Positions 1 through 12,807 of a stretch of DNA of 64,000 nt are shown here, piece after piece. Every line of letters begins with the position of its first letter. Position 1 is the first letter of the stretch. The notes beneath the pieces are model-generated. The model did no database searches. It saw only the letters and a list, made by a program, of their open reading frames with translations, and was not told the origin of the DNA. The DNA is from Symsagittifera roscoffensis. Taxonomy: Eukaryota; Xenacoelomorpha; Acoela; Convolutidae. The DNA is taken from the NCBI RefSeq assembly GCF_963678635.1, contig NC_087064.1, positions 8,905,671 to 8,969,670 on the forward strand. The letters run 5' to 3'. The translations under genes and the position numbers were made by a program.

Positions 1-239
1 ATGGCCTGCTTCACAACTGCTACACATCCAACAAGAGATACGCTTGCTATGACGTAATAATAAATTACCCGCCAAAAGCGATGTAGCTTTTGGACGACCC
101 TTGCTCATTTTGTCTGTATTGTTTCGAACAATCAGGCCTAAATAATTCATCTAATCTTTTAACTTCGTTTTAGTCTAACTAACCATCGTTCCTTAGTTGT
201 ATAACAAGGACCTTTTAAGGGAATTCTTTACACACGTTC

Positions 240-1636
240 TGATTTTTTTCCTGAATCTTGCGCTACTTGCAATGGTCGCATAATAACACAGAGGAAAATT
301 TTTTGTTGTTTTTTAGTCCTGTACATTTTCTGTGATCTGAGCCACTAACCTGGAGACACGGTTTTTAATTTTTTTTTGACAGGCATGGTAACCTCGCATT
401 TGGCAAAAATTACTGCCGGATGACCACGCCTTTTTTCCACGTTTTCTGTTTCCAATTGTGTTTTGTGAATTGGTTTGGCAGATTTGGCTGGTTCAATCGA
501 CAAAAAGATGGTAGGGCAACTGTTTTCCATGCTTCTCTCGCACCAATTGACCGCCTTCTTGTATCAGTCGAAGTCGGTTCTTCTGCATGTTTTTTGATAA
601 AGCTAGTGGTTTCCTTCGACTTATGTTGATGAGCAAATTGTTTATGAACCTTGCCGTCGAAACAATGATGATATTTGCAAAATTGTCAAATAAAAAAACA
701 GATAGTTCGACCACTCTTTTAAATCGCTTTCTAGCCGCTCAATTCAAATGAGAAGCTGTGACCTCTTTGAATAGTTGGAAAAACGATGGCTGGCGAGTTG
801 GAAAGTTGCAGCGGATGGCTAGCGAGTTGAAGAGTTGGAAAAAATGATGGTTGGTGGCAGTTTTTTTTTCACGCTACCTCAGTGTGATCTTGGTTTTTAC
901 TCGCTTCTCCCATTTTGAATTTTGTTGTTTGAGCCGCTCCTCGTTTTCTTCTTTGCTTGTCTTCGTTGTTCCACAATGTGACTTTTTTCATGAACTTTGC
1001 GCTACTTGCAATGATTGCAGATTAACAAAGAGGAAATTTTTTTGTTATTTTTTAGTCCTCTACATTTTCTGTGAACTGAGCCACTAACCTGGCGACACGG
1101 TTTTTCACCTTTTTTGGCAGGTATCTTAACCTCGCATTTGGCAAAGTTAACTGCCGGTTGAGCAGGCCTTTTTTCCCACGTTTTCTGCTTCCAACTGTGT
1201 TTTGTGAACTGGTTTGGCAAATTTGTCTGGTTCAATCGACAGAAACATGGCATGGCAACTGTTTTCCAGGCTTTTATTGCACCAATTGACCGCCTTCTTG
1301 TCTCAGTCGAATTCGGTTCTTCTACACGTTTTTTTTGATAAAACTAAAGGTTTCCTTCGACTTACCATCGGCATATATCTACTTGATGAGCAACTGTTTA
1401 TGCTCCTCGTCGCTCAAACAATGATCATATTTGCAAAACTGCTACAAAAAACAGATGGCCCGACCTTTTTTCGACATCACTTTCTAGCCGCTCAATTCAA
1501 ATCAAGACTTGTGACCTCTTCGAAGAGTTGGAAAAACGATGGCTGGTGGATTGGAAAGTTGCAGCGATTGGCTAGTGAGTTGAAGAGTTGGAAAGAACGA
1601 TGGTTAGTGGCAGTTTTTTCCACGCTACCTCAGAAG
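240..1636. repeat. Two-copy diverged tandem duplication, ~740 bp period
   Basis: The string GCGCTACTTGC at 260 recurs at 999 and GCCACTAACC at 341 recurs at 1080, both 739 bp apart. CACGCTACCTCAG at 871 recurs at 1621, 750 bp apart. Similarity is high but with many substitutions and small indels. Neither copy holds a convincing coding frame; the open frames differ between copies. Both contain a short internal motif (variants of AGTTGGAAAAACGATGGCTGG) repeated two or three times. I do not recognise the family. Confidence 0.8.
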
Positions 1637-2029
1637 ACAACCGGTACTTTAACAAGCGCGGTCCGTAAAACTCTCTGATTAAAATAAGTTATGTCAAACC
1701 ATTTTCTAATTTGACACAATTACTTTTCGAAATTTTGCAAAAAACGCTTTCTCTGGAGAAAAACTGGCCTGAACTGTTGGACATTCTGACACATATTTGG
1801 CAAAAAAATGAAAAATTAAATCTGAGAAAATTATTTCTCGCTTTTTTATCTCGCTTTTTTTGTTCAATTTTAACGCTCAAAGATTTGTGAACTTAGAGGA
1901 TTTGAAGATAGTATTTTTGAATTTCATTTTACACACCTATTTTTTTAAAGTTAACTAGCATGTAACACTCCTCCGGTGCTTAGAATTTTTGAGAACTCAT
2001 AAAAAAACCGCATTTATTGAAAAAAAAAG

Positions 2030-3110
2030 GTCCACAACCTTTGAGTGTACTCTCACATTACCCCATAACAGGGTTTGTAATAACAAGGTTTGTAAGTTTT
2101 TTCTATGAGTTTTTAAATTCAAATTTTGAAAACTCATTAAATTTTGTTAAATTTTTATATCTAAGTTTTTTGAAAAATTTTGAAATGACATTAAAAACGT
2201 CACATCTTGGAAACTAAAAGCATTTGGGCAGTCGCATTTGGACGTTAAATTAGCAACTACTGAGAGAACTCTCTCAGTCGCCAACTACAGGGTTAATGAT
2301 TTCGAACTTTAAGAAAATTTTTAAATTTAGGTTTCAAAAAAAACAGTACCCTCTCCCTATTACAAGTAACAGGGCTTTAAAGTTCCATTGGAATTTGAAA
2401 AAAAAAGTTCAATTTGTCTTTGTTGAAAATTTTTGAAAAGAAAACCACAGAAAACGTCATATCTCGAAAACTAAAAAGATTTTAGTGGTCTTTTGTGGAG
2501 GCCAAATTTTCAACCACCCGAGAGTTCCCTGCAGCTTCCATATAAAAGGTCGGGAATTTCAAATTTTGGACAAAAAACTTAAATTAAGTTTTATGATTGT
2601 TTCGTGAAATTGGGAACTTAAAGTGAAATTAAGATTTTAAAAAAATCACAACACACGTTATATCTCGTAAACTACAAAAACTTGAACAGTCATAATTGGA
2701 AGCGAGATTTGCAACCCCTGATAATATTCTGGCAGTCCCCAAATAGAGTGTTGAGAATTTCAAAACTTGATAAAAATTTTAAATTTAAGATTTCTGAAGG
2801 TTTTTTGGAAAATCACAAATAACGTCTTGTCTTGAAAACTGAGAGCACTTAAAGAGTCGCATTTGGGCGCAAGATTTTTCTTGAAACTCCTGAGAGTGCC
2901 TTCACAAAACTAAACTACAAGAATAGAAATTTCAAGTCTTTTTTTTTTTAAATCTAATTTTTCTGAAAAATTAAATAGAAAACTTACAAATCATATCTCG
3001 AAAACTACAAGAATTTTAGCAGTCATATTTGGAGGCAGGATTTGCAATTCTTGAGAGAACTCCGACATCACCCAACTACAGGGTTCAAAATTTCAAGTTT
3101 TTTAAGCTTA
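2030..3110. repeat. Degenerate tandem array, at least five units of ~170-260 bp
   Basis: A common phrase order recurs around 2190, 2455, 2655, 2820 and 2990: a 'cgtcatatctcgaaaacta' type start, then 'cagtcgcatttgg', then 'gcaacyactgagagaactc', then 'caactacagggtt' and 'aatttcaa'. Units are much diverged and differ in length by indels in A/T runs. No protein frame persists through the array. It looks like an old minisatellite or a repeat of unknown class. Confidence 0.65.
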
Positions 3111-4760
3111 TTTATAAGTTGAATTCTGAAATTTATCATCGGTGTTAAAAACTGAAACTATCATTTTTCATTCAATTCTCACTTTTTTGTCTCTCCTAAC
3201 CCATTCTCAACTTAAAAACTATTATTTTTCATCGATATCTGACATTTTTAGTACTCTATTTGGGCAGTGTTTGGTAAACCTTAAAAACTTTTTAACTTTT
3301 CAGTCAAGTTGATATTTTTTCCACATCTCATATCTGTACAATTCATTACGTTAAAATCTCATAATTGCTTTCATAACCACTTACGTTTATTAAATCTTTC
3401 GTACATTAGCTAAATTACCTCGTACTGAAGTTAAGTACATTGTCGTCTATAGTAGTTTAGTAAATCCATAATCAGCGGTATTTTGGTTTCAAAAACAGTG
3501 TTGAGTTTATATGTTTAACTGCATAGCAGGTTTCTTAGTTAACTTTTCTCTTTTAACATAGTGCAGAATAGTACTGCTGGTTTTTTTTTAAAAAAACTTT
3601 CATAGTAAAAAAGTTGCAGCAAACAATATTTTTCAAATTTATTGTGTGCTGGTTTCTCGGCTAGTTCTATATTGATAGACAATATCATTGATGGCCGATT
3701 TTTTGCAAACTCATAACTATTTTTCAAAGTTGCACGGTTTTACCAAATGACTATCGTGGTAAGCTCATATTTTTATCTGTTTAATTTTTCAGATTTAGCA
3801 ATCTAGACTGTCTTCTGTGGTTGACTGAAAATTGAATGCAATCATTCCCTTTTTCAGCCGATGAAAATGAACAAGTTCAACCGTCATCTGATAGATTATA
3901 AATATAATCTTTCTGTGTTTTTGCTTTAATCATAGTATTAGGGCCGATTGAAAGCTCTTATCACTTTGTGTTTTTTACATAGTAGCCTCTTTACATAGAT
4001 ATGAGCTCGGCAGTTCGGATATCTTGTCAGATATTGACCTATACCCAAACGTATTCTTCGAATATACAACTGAAGAAATTAGCCTGCCCATTTTGCAAGT
4101 CTTTATTGAATAGCTTTATCTGAGTTGTGGTCATTAAAGGCCGATATCTTCGCATTGCAGTCAATTAGGATGTCATAAAAAAACTATAACACATCTAAAT
4201 CTTTTTTAGTATGTTTAACCCCCTGCTCGTTATATGGGCGGGTCTGCTTGCATCATAGTAAATATGCTACCTCCTGCTTGTATCAGGTTGAATATGTTAC
4301 CTCCTGCATTTTTGACAGTCAACGTTCTGCTTGTCTCAAACTTTCAGAGATATTTTAGATTCAATAGTTAATGGTTTCTGGAAACCTGGCTGTGAACATT
4401 GGAGATGGTTAAGCATTTCCATGAATAATCTCAGTTGTTAGTAGGTTATGAATATCGGGTGATATGAAGTTTTGCGGGGGGTTGAGTCCTTTTAAAGGCA
4501 AACTTAAAGTTCGGTTTTGTTTTAAAGTTTTATTTTCAACTTGTCGCCAGAAAAAATTTCGAATAAATAAGGGCACAAATAAAATTAATCTTGTTTCCAA
4601 TCAATTGGTATTGATCGCTAAACTGAAATGATTTTAAAGGTCAATTTAATTGAAATGATTTCTTGTGATTAAGATCTGAATTTTAGGCATTTTTCAATTC
4701 AAAGGTTGTAAGAAATAGATAAAAAATTGCTTCAAACATTTTTTTTTTGAGTCTCAAACA
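3111..4760. other. AT-rich intergenic stretch, nothing recognised
   Basis: No open frame with coding character, no RNA gene and no clear repeat copy was seen on either strand. Two short near-repeats of a 'ctgcttgtatcaggttgaatatg' type lie near 4250-4320. Confidence 0.5.
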
Positions 4761-5099
4761 CAGTGGCGTGCGCTGAAATATTTTTAAAGGGTGGCGGTTT
4801 TTCGAAAAAGGTTAGGTCGATCAATTTGATTTTCCAAGCTCTCCGAAAATACTGAAAAGAACCTATTTTGTCAAAAATTGTCTGCGCCGAAGTCAAGTTT
4901 TTCAAAAAAGATGTTTTAGACACTTTTTGCAAAAGGTTGACCAAAAAATTGCGTATTTTTCGGCGCGCTTCAGAAAAATTTTGAGGATGATCGGCCAAAA
5001 ATGAAAAAAAAAGAATGTCGTAAAATTTTACCGAAGGGGGGAACCTTTGGAAAAAATTGGCTTCCAGAATTAAGGGGGGGGGGCAGGGCGATACTACTG
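4761..5099. mobile_element. hAT-type MITE, diverged copy
   Basis: The stretch starts CAGTGGCGTGCGC and ends GGGCGATACTACTG, so both ends read CAG(T) inward, as in hAT termini. Flanking octamers CTCAAACA (4753-4760) and ATCAAACC (5100-5107) match at 6 of 8 positions, fitting an aged 8 bp target duplication. The interior shares phrases with the copies at 20.7, 21.8, 28.0 and 33.7 kb (a 'ttgcgtatttttcggcgcgcttc' type segment). It lies about 300 bp upstream of the GPCR start codon. It has no transposase. Confidence 0.6.
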
Positions 5100-5394
5100 A
5101 TCAAACCTAACTTTTTTGATGCAGTTCTCCACTTTCGTTCCGGCTGAGGGAATAAAATTTTACGGAAAAGTAAAATAAAGAGCGATGACGTAAATCGTGG
5201 TTAATCGACAAAGAAAACAGGAAAATATAACCAGAAGGTGTTTTTGAACCCAAAAAATTGACCAATGGGCTTTTAATTTGGAATCAATAAAAAATAATAA
5301 TTTTATGACTTTTTCTTATTCAGAAATCACTATTCATTTTTGGTCACCTGTTTGAAACATTCCTCCATTTGATTCTAAAATAAGTTTGCTCAAA

Positions 5395-5430
5395 ATGAAT
5401 TCAACTGATATCACTGAGATGGAGTTTTTT
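5395..5430 (+). CDS. GPCR exon 1: extracellular N-terminus
   Basis: The start codon in CAAAATGAA opens a 12-codon exon (MNSTDITEMEFF) that ends at a strong donor, GTAAGT (5431). Asn2-Ser-Thr is a possible N-glycosylation site, as expected for the outer end of a receptor. Intron 1 (5431-5877, 447 bp) is phase 0 and the next exon continues in frame. The short exon alone would not be convincing; the call rests on the perfect phase and the receptor exon that follows. A promoter could not be identified. Confidence 0.6.
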
Positions 5431-5877
5431 GTAAGTATTGAAATTGATTTAGCCGGTAGATCAAACAGATTATTACCATTTTTTGTGCCATAAGACAAGC
5501 TGATATGTAACTTTGGCCTTTGAGAGCTTTTATCATTGCGGACTTCAATTAGCAGTTTTTTTTACTACACTAACTAAATTTAATCAATGATTTTCAAAAT
5601 TTCGAAAAGTTTTTGAAATTTAGAGAGACAGACTATAAAAAATCAAATATTAAATATGATATTCCAGTCAAGCCAGTTTTTAAACTGTGTGTTGCAATAT
5701 GCAAACCCTCACAGCTTTGCAAGACAATATACTTGAGAAAGAAAACTGAAAAGCCCTTAATTTTGTAGACAATCGAAAGAAAATTATCAATGAACGACAC
5801 TTTTGCCCAATAGTTTTTTTTTGAAACCAAAGATGTCTTAATTAATTTGAGGAATAAATTAGATGGTTTTTTTTCAG

Positions 5878-5995
5878 GAACAGTGGCTGCTTCCTCTGGA
5901 CCAAATACAAGACGGTCGGCTGATTCGAATCCGGGTGGTAATGATGGTGTGGCTCGTCATTGCAATCGCGATCGGGGTGCCCGGAAACATCTTAG
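5878..5995 (+). CDS. GPCR exon 2: transmembrane helix 1
   Basis: The exon lies between a TTTTTTTTCAG acceptor and a donor GTAGAT. It reads EQWLLPLDQIQ, then a basic stretch (RLIRIR), then a hydrophobic helix ending in GVPGNIL. The GN pair with its conserved Asn is the TM1 signature of rhodopsin-family receptors. The exon ends in phase 1, matching the phase 1 start of the exon at 14372 across an 8.4 kb intron, giving GNIL-V-ISAIALVKH. GC content and codon regularity stand out against the AT-rich surroundings. Confidence 0.85.
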
Positions 5996-7256
5996 GTAGA
6001 TTGATTGAAATATTTATTTTATAAATATAAGTAAACCAGTTTTATATTATCGGGCCTTATATTGCTTTGAAAAGAAAACAATAGTAACTGTTTGACACGC
6101 ATATAAAAAGAAGGTCTTAAGCTTTCTGTCTAAAATTAGGTACTTTAAACTAGATACTTTTTAAATAAGATGCTTTAAATACTTTTTAAACTAAAAAAAA
6201 TACTTTAGATACTTTTTAAATTAGATACTTTTCTGAGGATAAAATTTTTTTAGTTTTGTTACCAATCACTTTCTAGCATTCCTAAAAGTGTATTCATTTT
6301 TGAGACAAGTCAGTTATCACATGAAAAAGGACGTGGTTTCCAGTAGCGCACTGGGATGGGAAAGGCGACTCCCTGTCACCCATCAATTCTGGTTGCCAAT
6401 TTTTTCTGGAAGGGTCAAGCTTTTGTACCAAAAAAAATAAAGCGCAAAATTTCAAAAGAAAATACATGAGCATCAAAGTCGTAGACAAAAACAGGAAACC
6501 TTGACTTTAATAGCACAAAAATAAATTGAGAAAAGAATATTTTCTGGACCATTTGCACCATTTTTTCAAGTACAAATTTGTTGAAAAAAAATTATGAATC
6601 TGGTTCTGGAATTTTTCCGCCTCTATTATTAGCGTTCGTTTTTCTTCGACTTTCTTCAAAATCAAAAACTGATACAAAAATTGAAAACAGTGTCAGTTTG
6701 ATTTAAGAAATCTGAGAATCTGAGAATTTTTAAGTTTCCTACAAGAAAGAGAGGGTCAATCCTAAGCTGATTAAATGATGTTTTTCCCCCCATTTAGAAA
6801 AACTAGGAAGAAAGTACAGCATATGGTCTCATAATTAAATATTTAAGCTTTTATTATATTTGAAGAACCTGGCACCGCCCCAAATATAAACCCTTGAAGT
6901 GGATTCTTAATGTATTTACAAATTTTTTGTCTCAGTGTCGAGAAAAACGAAAAAATATTGCGTTTTCGACCCAAATTCATCATATTTTGACCTCAAAATT
7001 TCATTGTTTTGCGAGTTTAGCTTTATTTTAGCTATTGTAAATTAAAACCGGCAGTTAGAACCGGACACGAGAATATTCAATCGCGAGCTTGATTTCTTTT
7101 TTTTGTTTTGTTCACCTAGTCGTCAATGTTATAAAACTTACAAAAGCAGTGAAATTTAGACCATTGTAAAAATTTTCATTCTATTTGCACCATTTAATTT
7201 GCTCAAGGTAGGTGGAATGGTTACTGAAGGTACTTTTTAGCCCTAAAAAGAAAGAC

Positions 7257-7790
7257 AACAAGACTGCTCGTATCAGGGCGAAGCCCTGAATGTTCCGACT
7301 GCCCATTAAGGTCTATGGAGCAGTTATGTCATTAAAAAATTAAAAATAATAAAACAAAATGAAATTTTTTTTTTCAAAAATTTGAAGTTTTTTAAATAAA
7401 AATCATCCCCCCACACGCCATATAAAGTACAAAAGGATAGATTTCGCTACTTGTAACAAATCAATTCTGGAAAATAAGCTTCGTTAAACCAATCTGGAAC
7501 GATTTCTAGGACGAATTAACTCTCCGCTTACGCGTTAATAGCGCGAAATATATCGCGCGTTAATTGTCCCAAATTGGCCAAAATGGCAATCTTTAAACCC
7601 CCATAACTTTACGAAAAATGATCACAGGTGGAATATCTTTTCAAATTTGAGCTCAAGACAACAATACCTTTCGAATGATATAAAAAATTCCGTCAAAAAT
7701 GGCTAGTTAAAAAGTCGAAATTTGTCTGAAAAAAAAAAACCCACCCCGAGCACAAATATTCCGTTACTTTTGTATCGAAAGTCGGAACAA
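7257..7790 (-). mobile_element. Helentron-like non-autonomous copy (array unit 1)
   Basis: In reverse orientation the copy begins AACAAGACTGCTCGTATCAG with the hairpin CAGGGCGAAGCCCTG, has GTTCCGACTGCC inside it, and ends in CGAAAGTCGGAAC. The inner palindrome GCGCGAAATATATCGCGC is present. Following it, 7845-8232 is a diverged second copy and about 8233-8530 a still more diverged third. Confidence 0.7.
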
Positions 7791-8933
7791 TAAAAAAGTC
7801 AAAATACAAAAATAACTTTCGCACAAAGTCTTGTGAGCATACAACTTGGCCAAATTGCTTGTATACAGGGCAAAGCCCTGAATGTTCCATTTGCCCCTTA
7901 ATTTATATCAAATAGTTTTGAGAATAGAAAATATTGAAAAGCTATAAATTTGAGACAATATCAAAAATCAATTGTGATCATTGAATCGAACGAAATTAAT
8001 ACGACCAATTGGCTAGCCTCAATTCAATTTCGAACGATTATTTGTCAAGATAACGTTAAGCTTGTCAAGATTATTTGTTAAGCTTTCAGCGATATGATCG
8101 AAATGTTCAAAGTGCGCATAAGTTAATCCAGAGCATGGCCAAAAAATTTTTCGATTGCCGAAAATTGACTGAATAAAAAATTAACCCCAAGCATAAGTAT
8201 TCCGTTTTTTTTTCGAAAGTCGGAACAACAAGGCTGCTTGTTTATCATGGTGAATCCCTGTTTAGACTGCAATTTAAGGCCAATGAAAAAGTTCCAGGTT
8301 GATTGATTTGTAAATTTATCCTAAAAAGAAATTGTTTTTCATTTTCTCTTCACTTTGCCACCCAGTTGGTATAAAAAAAGTTCTTCAAAAATGCTTCGCC
8401 AGAAAGTCAAAAATTGGCCAAAAATTTTCCTTATTTTTTTTCCAAAAGACGAAGCCTAGAGCATTAACACTCTTTTCTAAAAGCATGAAACCTAATCCAG
8501 CATCAAGAGTTACCGCCCAAAGTTTCCCTATTTGATACTATTTACATTTTATTAAGTAGAAGTTGTTTATATACAATATATTTAAAATGTTTTTCCAAAT
8601 TTTTGTCTCAGTGTCGAAAAAAACGAAAAAATATTGCGTTTTCGACCCAAATTCATCATATTTTGACCTCAAAATTTCATCGTTTTGCGAGTTTAGCTTT
8701 ATTTTAGCTATTGTAAATTATAACCGGCAGTTAGAACCGGACACGAGAATGTTCAATCGCGAACGTGATTTCTTTTTTTTTGTTTTGTTCACCTAGTCGT
8801 CGATGTTATAAAACTTATAAAAGCAGTGAAATTCAGACCATTGTAAAAATTTTCATTCTATTTGCACCATTTAATTTGCTCAAGGTAGGTGGAATGGTTA
8901 CTGAAGGTACTTTTTAGCACTAAAAAGAAAGAC

Positions 8934-9439
8934 AACAAGACTGCTCGTATCAGGGCGAAGCCCTGAATGTTCCGACTGCCCATTAAGGTCTATGGAGCAG
9001 TTATATCATTAAAAAATTAAAAATAATAAAACAAAATGAAATTTTTTTTTTCAAAAATTTGAAGTTTTTTAAATAAAAATCATCCCCCCACACGCCATAT
9101 AAAGTACAAAACGATAGATTTCGCTACTTGTAACAAATCAATTCTGGAAAAATAAGCTTCGTTAAACCAATTTGGAACGATTTCTAGGACGAATTAACTC
9201 TCCGCTTACGCGTTAATAGCGCGAAATATATCGCGCGTTAATTGTCCCAAATTGGCCAAAATGGCAATCTTTAAACCCCCATAACTTTACAAAAAAACGA
9301 TCACAGGTGGAATATCTTTTCGAATGATATAAAAAAATTCCGTCAAAAATGGCTAGTTAAAAAGTCGAAATTTGTCTGAAAAAAAAAACCCACCCAGAGC
9401 ACAAATATTCCGTTACTTTTGTATCGAAAGTCGGAACAA
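8934..9439 (-). mobile_element. Helentron-like copy (array unit 2)
   Basis: This is the same element at the same place in unit 2, with the same end hairpins. It lacks about 27 bp (an 'aatttgagctcaagacaacaat' stretch) that is present in unit 1, and the unit 3 copy shares this deletion. Units 2 and 3 are thus closer to each other than to unit 1. Confidence 0.7.
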
Positions 9440-10582
9440 TAAAAAAGTCAAAATACAAAAATAACTTTCGCACAAAGTCTTGTGAGCATACAACTTGGCC
9501 AAATTGCTTGTATACAGGGCAAAGCCCTGAATGTTCCATTTGCCCCTTAATTTATATCAAATAGTTTTGAGAATAGAAAATATTGAAAAGCTATAAATTT
9601 GAGACAATATCAAAAATCAATTGTGATCATTGAATCGAACGAAATTAATACGACCAATTGGCTAGCCTCAATTCAATTTCGAACGATTATTTGTCAAGAT
9701 AACGTTAAGCTTGTCAAGATTATTTGTTAAGCTTTCAGCGATATGATCGAAATGTTCAAAGTGCGCATAAGTTAATCCAGAGCATGGCCAAAAAATTTTT
9801 CGATTGCCGAAAATTGACTGAATAAAAAATTAACCCCAAGCATAAGTATTCCGTTTTTTTTCGAAAGTCGGAACAACAAGGCTGCTTGTTTATCATGGTG
9901 AATCCCTGTTTAGACTGCAATTTAAGGCCAATGAAAAAGTTCCAGGTTGATTGATTTGTAAATTTATCCTAAAAAGAAATTGTTTTTCATTTTCTCTTCA
10001 CTTTGCCACCCAGTTGGTATAAAAAAAGTTCTTCAAAAATGCTTCGCCAGAAAGTCAAAAATTGGCCAAAAATTTTCCTTATTTTTTTTCCAAAAGACGA
10101 AGCCTAGAGCATAAACACTCTTTTCTAAAAGCATGAAACCTAATCCAGCATCAAGAGTTACCGCCCAAAGTTTCCCTATTTGATACTATTTACATTTTAT
10201 TAAGTAGAAGTTGTTTATATACAATATATTTAAAATGTTTTTACAAATTTTTTGTCTCAGTGTCGAGAAAAACGAAAAAATATTGCGTTTTCGACCCAAA
10301 TTCATCATATTTTGACCTCAAAATTTCATCGTTTTGCGAGTTTAGCTTTATTTTAGCTATTGTAAATTATAACCGGCAGTTAGAACCGGACACGAGAATA
10401 TTCAATCGCGAACGTGATTTCTTTTTTTTTGTTTTGTTCACCTAGTCGTCGATGTTATAAAACTTATAAAAGCAGTGAAATTCAGACCATTGTAAAAATT
10501 TTCATTCTATTTGCACCATTTAATTTGCTCAAGGTAGGTGGAATGGTTACTGAAGGTACTTTTTAGCACTAAAAAGAAAGAC

Positions 10583-11089
10583 AACAAGACTGCTCGTATC
10601 AGGGCGAAGCCCTGAATGTTCCGACTGCCCATTAAGGTCTATGGAGCAGTTATATCATTAAAAAATTAAAAATAATAAAACAAAATGAAATTTTTTTTTT
10701 CAAAAATTTGAAGTTTTTTAAATAAAAATCATCCCCCCACACGCCATATGAAGTACAAAAGGATAGATTTCGCTACTTGTAACAAATCAATTCTGGAAAA
10801 ATAAGCTTCGTTAAACCAATTTGGAACGATTTCTAGGACGAATTAACTCTCCGCTTACGCGTTAATAGCGCGAAATATATCGCGCGTTAATTGTCCCAAA
10901 TTGGCCAAAATGGCAATCTTTAAACCCCCATAACTTTACAAAAAAACGATCACAGGTGGAATATCTTTTCGAATGATATAAAAAAATTCCGTCAAAAATG
11001 GCTAGTTAAAAAGTCGAAATTTGTCTGAAAAAAAAAACCCACCCCGAGCACAAATATTCCGTTACTTTTGTATCGAAAGTCGGAACAAT
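10583..11089 (-). mobile_element. Helentron-like copy (array unit 3)
   Basis: This is the counterpart of the unit 2 copy, sharing its internal deletion, terminal hairpin and subterminal GTTCCGACT repeat. Confidence 0.7.
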
Positions 11090-11880
11090 AAAAAAGTCAA
11101 AATACAAAAATAACTTTCGCACAAAGTCTTGTGAGCATACAACTTGGCCAAATTGCTTGTATACAGGGCAAAGCCCTGAATGTTCCATTTGCCCCTTAAT
11201 TTATATCAAATAGTTTTGAGAATAGAAAATATTGAAAAGCTATAAATTTGAGACAATATCAAAAATCAATTGTGATAATTGAATCGAACGAAATTAATAC
11301 GACCAATTGGCTAGCCTCAATTCAATTTCGAACGATTATTTGTCAAGATAACGTTAAGCTTGTCAAGATTATTTGTTAAGCTTTCAGCGATATGATCGAA
11401 ATGTTCAAAGTGCGCATAAGTTAATCCAGAGCATGGCCAAAAAATTTTTCGATTGCCGAAAATTGACTGAATAAAAAATTAACCCCAAGCATAAGTATTC
11501 CGTTTTTTTTCGAAAGTCGGAACAACAAGGCTGCTTGTTTATCATGGTGAATCCCTGTTTAGACTGCAATTTAAGGCCAATGAAAAGTTCCAGGTTGATT
11601 GATTTGTAAATTTATCCTAAAAAGAAATTGTTTTTCATTTTCTCTTCACTTTGCCACCCAGTTGGTATAAAAAAAGTTCTTCAAAAATGCTTCGCCAGAA
11701 AGTCAAAAATTGGCCAAAAATTTTCCTTATTTTTTTTCCAAAAGACGAAGCCTAGAGCATAAACACTCTTTTCTAAAAGCATGAAACCTAATCCAGCATC
11801 AAGAGTTACCGCCCAAAGTTTCCCTATTTGATACTATTTACATTTTATTAAGTAGAAGTTGTTTATATACAATATATTTA

Positions 11881-12807
11881 AAAAACTGCTCGTACAGGCA
11901 ACTTCACCAAAGGTCTTGCAAAAAGCTATACTTCTTATCGAGGTATGACTAAAACAGAATGAGCGAATTAAAAATTATTACTAGTTAGCTTCAAGAAAAA
12001 AAGATTGTGTTTTGTTAATAATGCTGCTTTAGTTAATGCTCAGTTAATTGTGTAAAATTATCTCGTACCATATTATTTAATTGCAAAAATTATAGCGCGT
12101 AGAACACACATTTTGCGTCACCTAAAAGCTATACTTTTGAGTTTTGCTCACAATCACCCCTCGTCATCCTACTTAAATTTGAGCTGGGAGCAAATGGGAA
12201 GCAAATTGGGAGCACGACTGAGTATAATGTACACTGTCCTTGAAAAGCTAGATGTTTTCACTGGCAATTCTAAGTGAGAGTCAAAACAATTGTAGCGTGT
12301 GTCTTCCTTTCTGCAATAAAGAGGAGTGTTATCGAAGTTTTATTGTTGACAATAAGTTTTTCAATAAAAAACAAAAGCTTACGACTCAAAAAATATCAAA
12401 TATTGCGAAGAAGTTGATGGATTTGGAATTTCAATACCCTCATGGAGACAAAAAAAATATGACTGATTTTTCTATCATTTTTCAACTTTCAAACTTCTAA
12501 TCAATTTTCTCGAAACTCAAATATTTTTATGATTAACAATTTCAAAAAAAATTAGTCCAAATTGAGAGGACAGAATCGATGTTTTTTGTTGTTACGCAGA
12601 AAAACCTACAAAAAGCGCCAATTGCTTTTTTGTTATTAGAGAGCGTAAGTTTCCGCCAATGTAGAAACAGAAATTGAATTGAGCTTGAGCTTAAAGAAAT
12701 CAAACAAAAAAAATTGAATTTTAGCTTGAGCAACTTTTTAGACAATTTGCTAAATAAACCACACAACCTGATTAAGTAATATATCTCTTCGATCATTACC
12801 AAAGTTT
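11881..12807. other. Intronic AT-rich sequence, one decayed repeat edge
   Basis: The stretch starts with AAACTGCTCGTACAGG, a decayed edge of the Helentron-like family. The rest shows no gene or repeat that I can name. An 82-codon frame at 12252-12500 has no recognisable motif and low-complexity composition, so it is not called. Confidence 0.4.

Larger units (their letters stand above)
6909..11880. repeat. Three-copy tandem array, ~1.65 kb units
   Basis: GTCTCAGTGTCG falls at 6929, 8605 and 10254, giving periods of 1676 and 1649 bp. Units run roughly 6909-8585, 8586-10233 and 10234-11880 and are nearly identical, differing by scattered substitutions and homopolymer indels. Each unit contains one well preserved Helentron-like copy in reverse orientation, a second diverged copy, and the start of a third. 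The array is therefore built largely from that family. The near identity implies recent unequal duplication or homogenisation. The apparent 60-65 codon frames that recur in each unit are repeat sequence, not genes. Confidence 0.9.

Noticed and set aside
7693-7890. A - strand frame repeated in all three array units (MEHSGLCPVYKQFGQ...)
   Set aside because: It runs through the ends of Helentron-like copies and appears wherever the repeat does; no protein motif.
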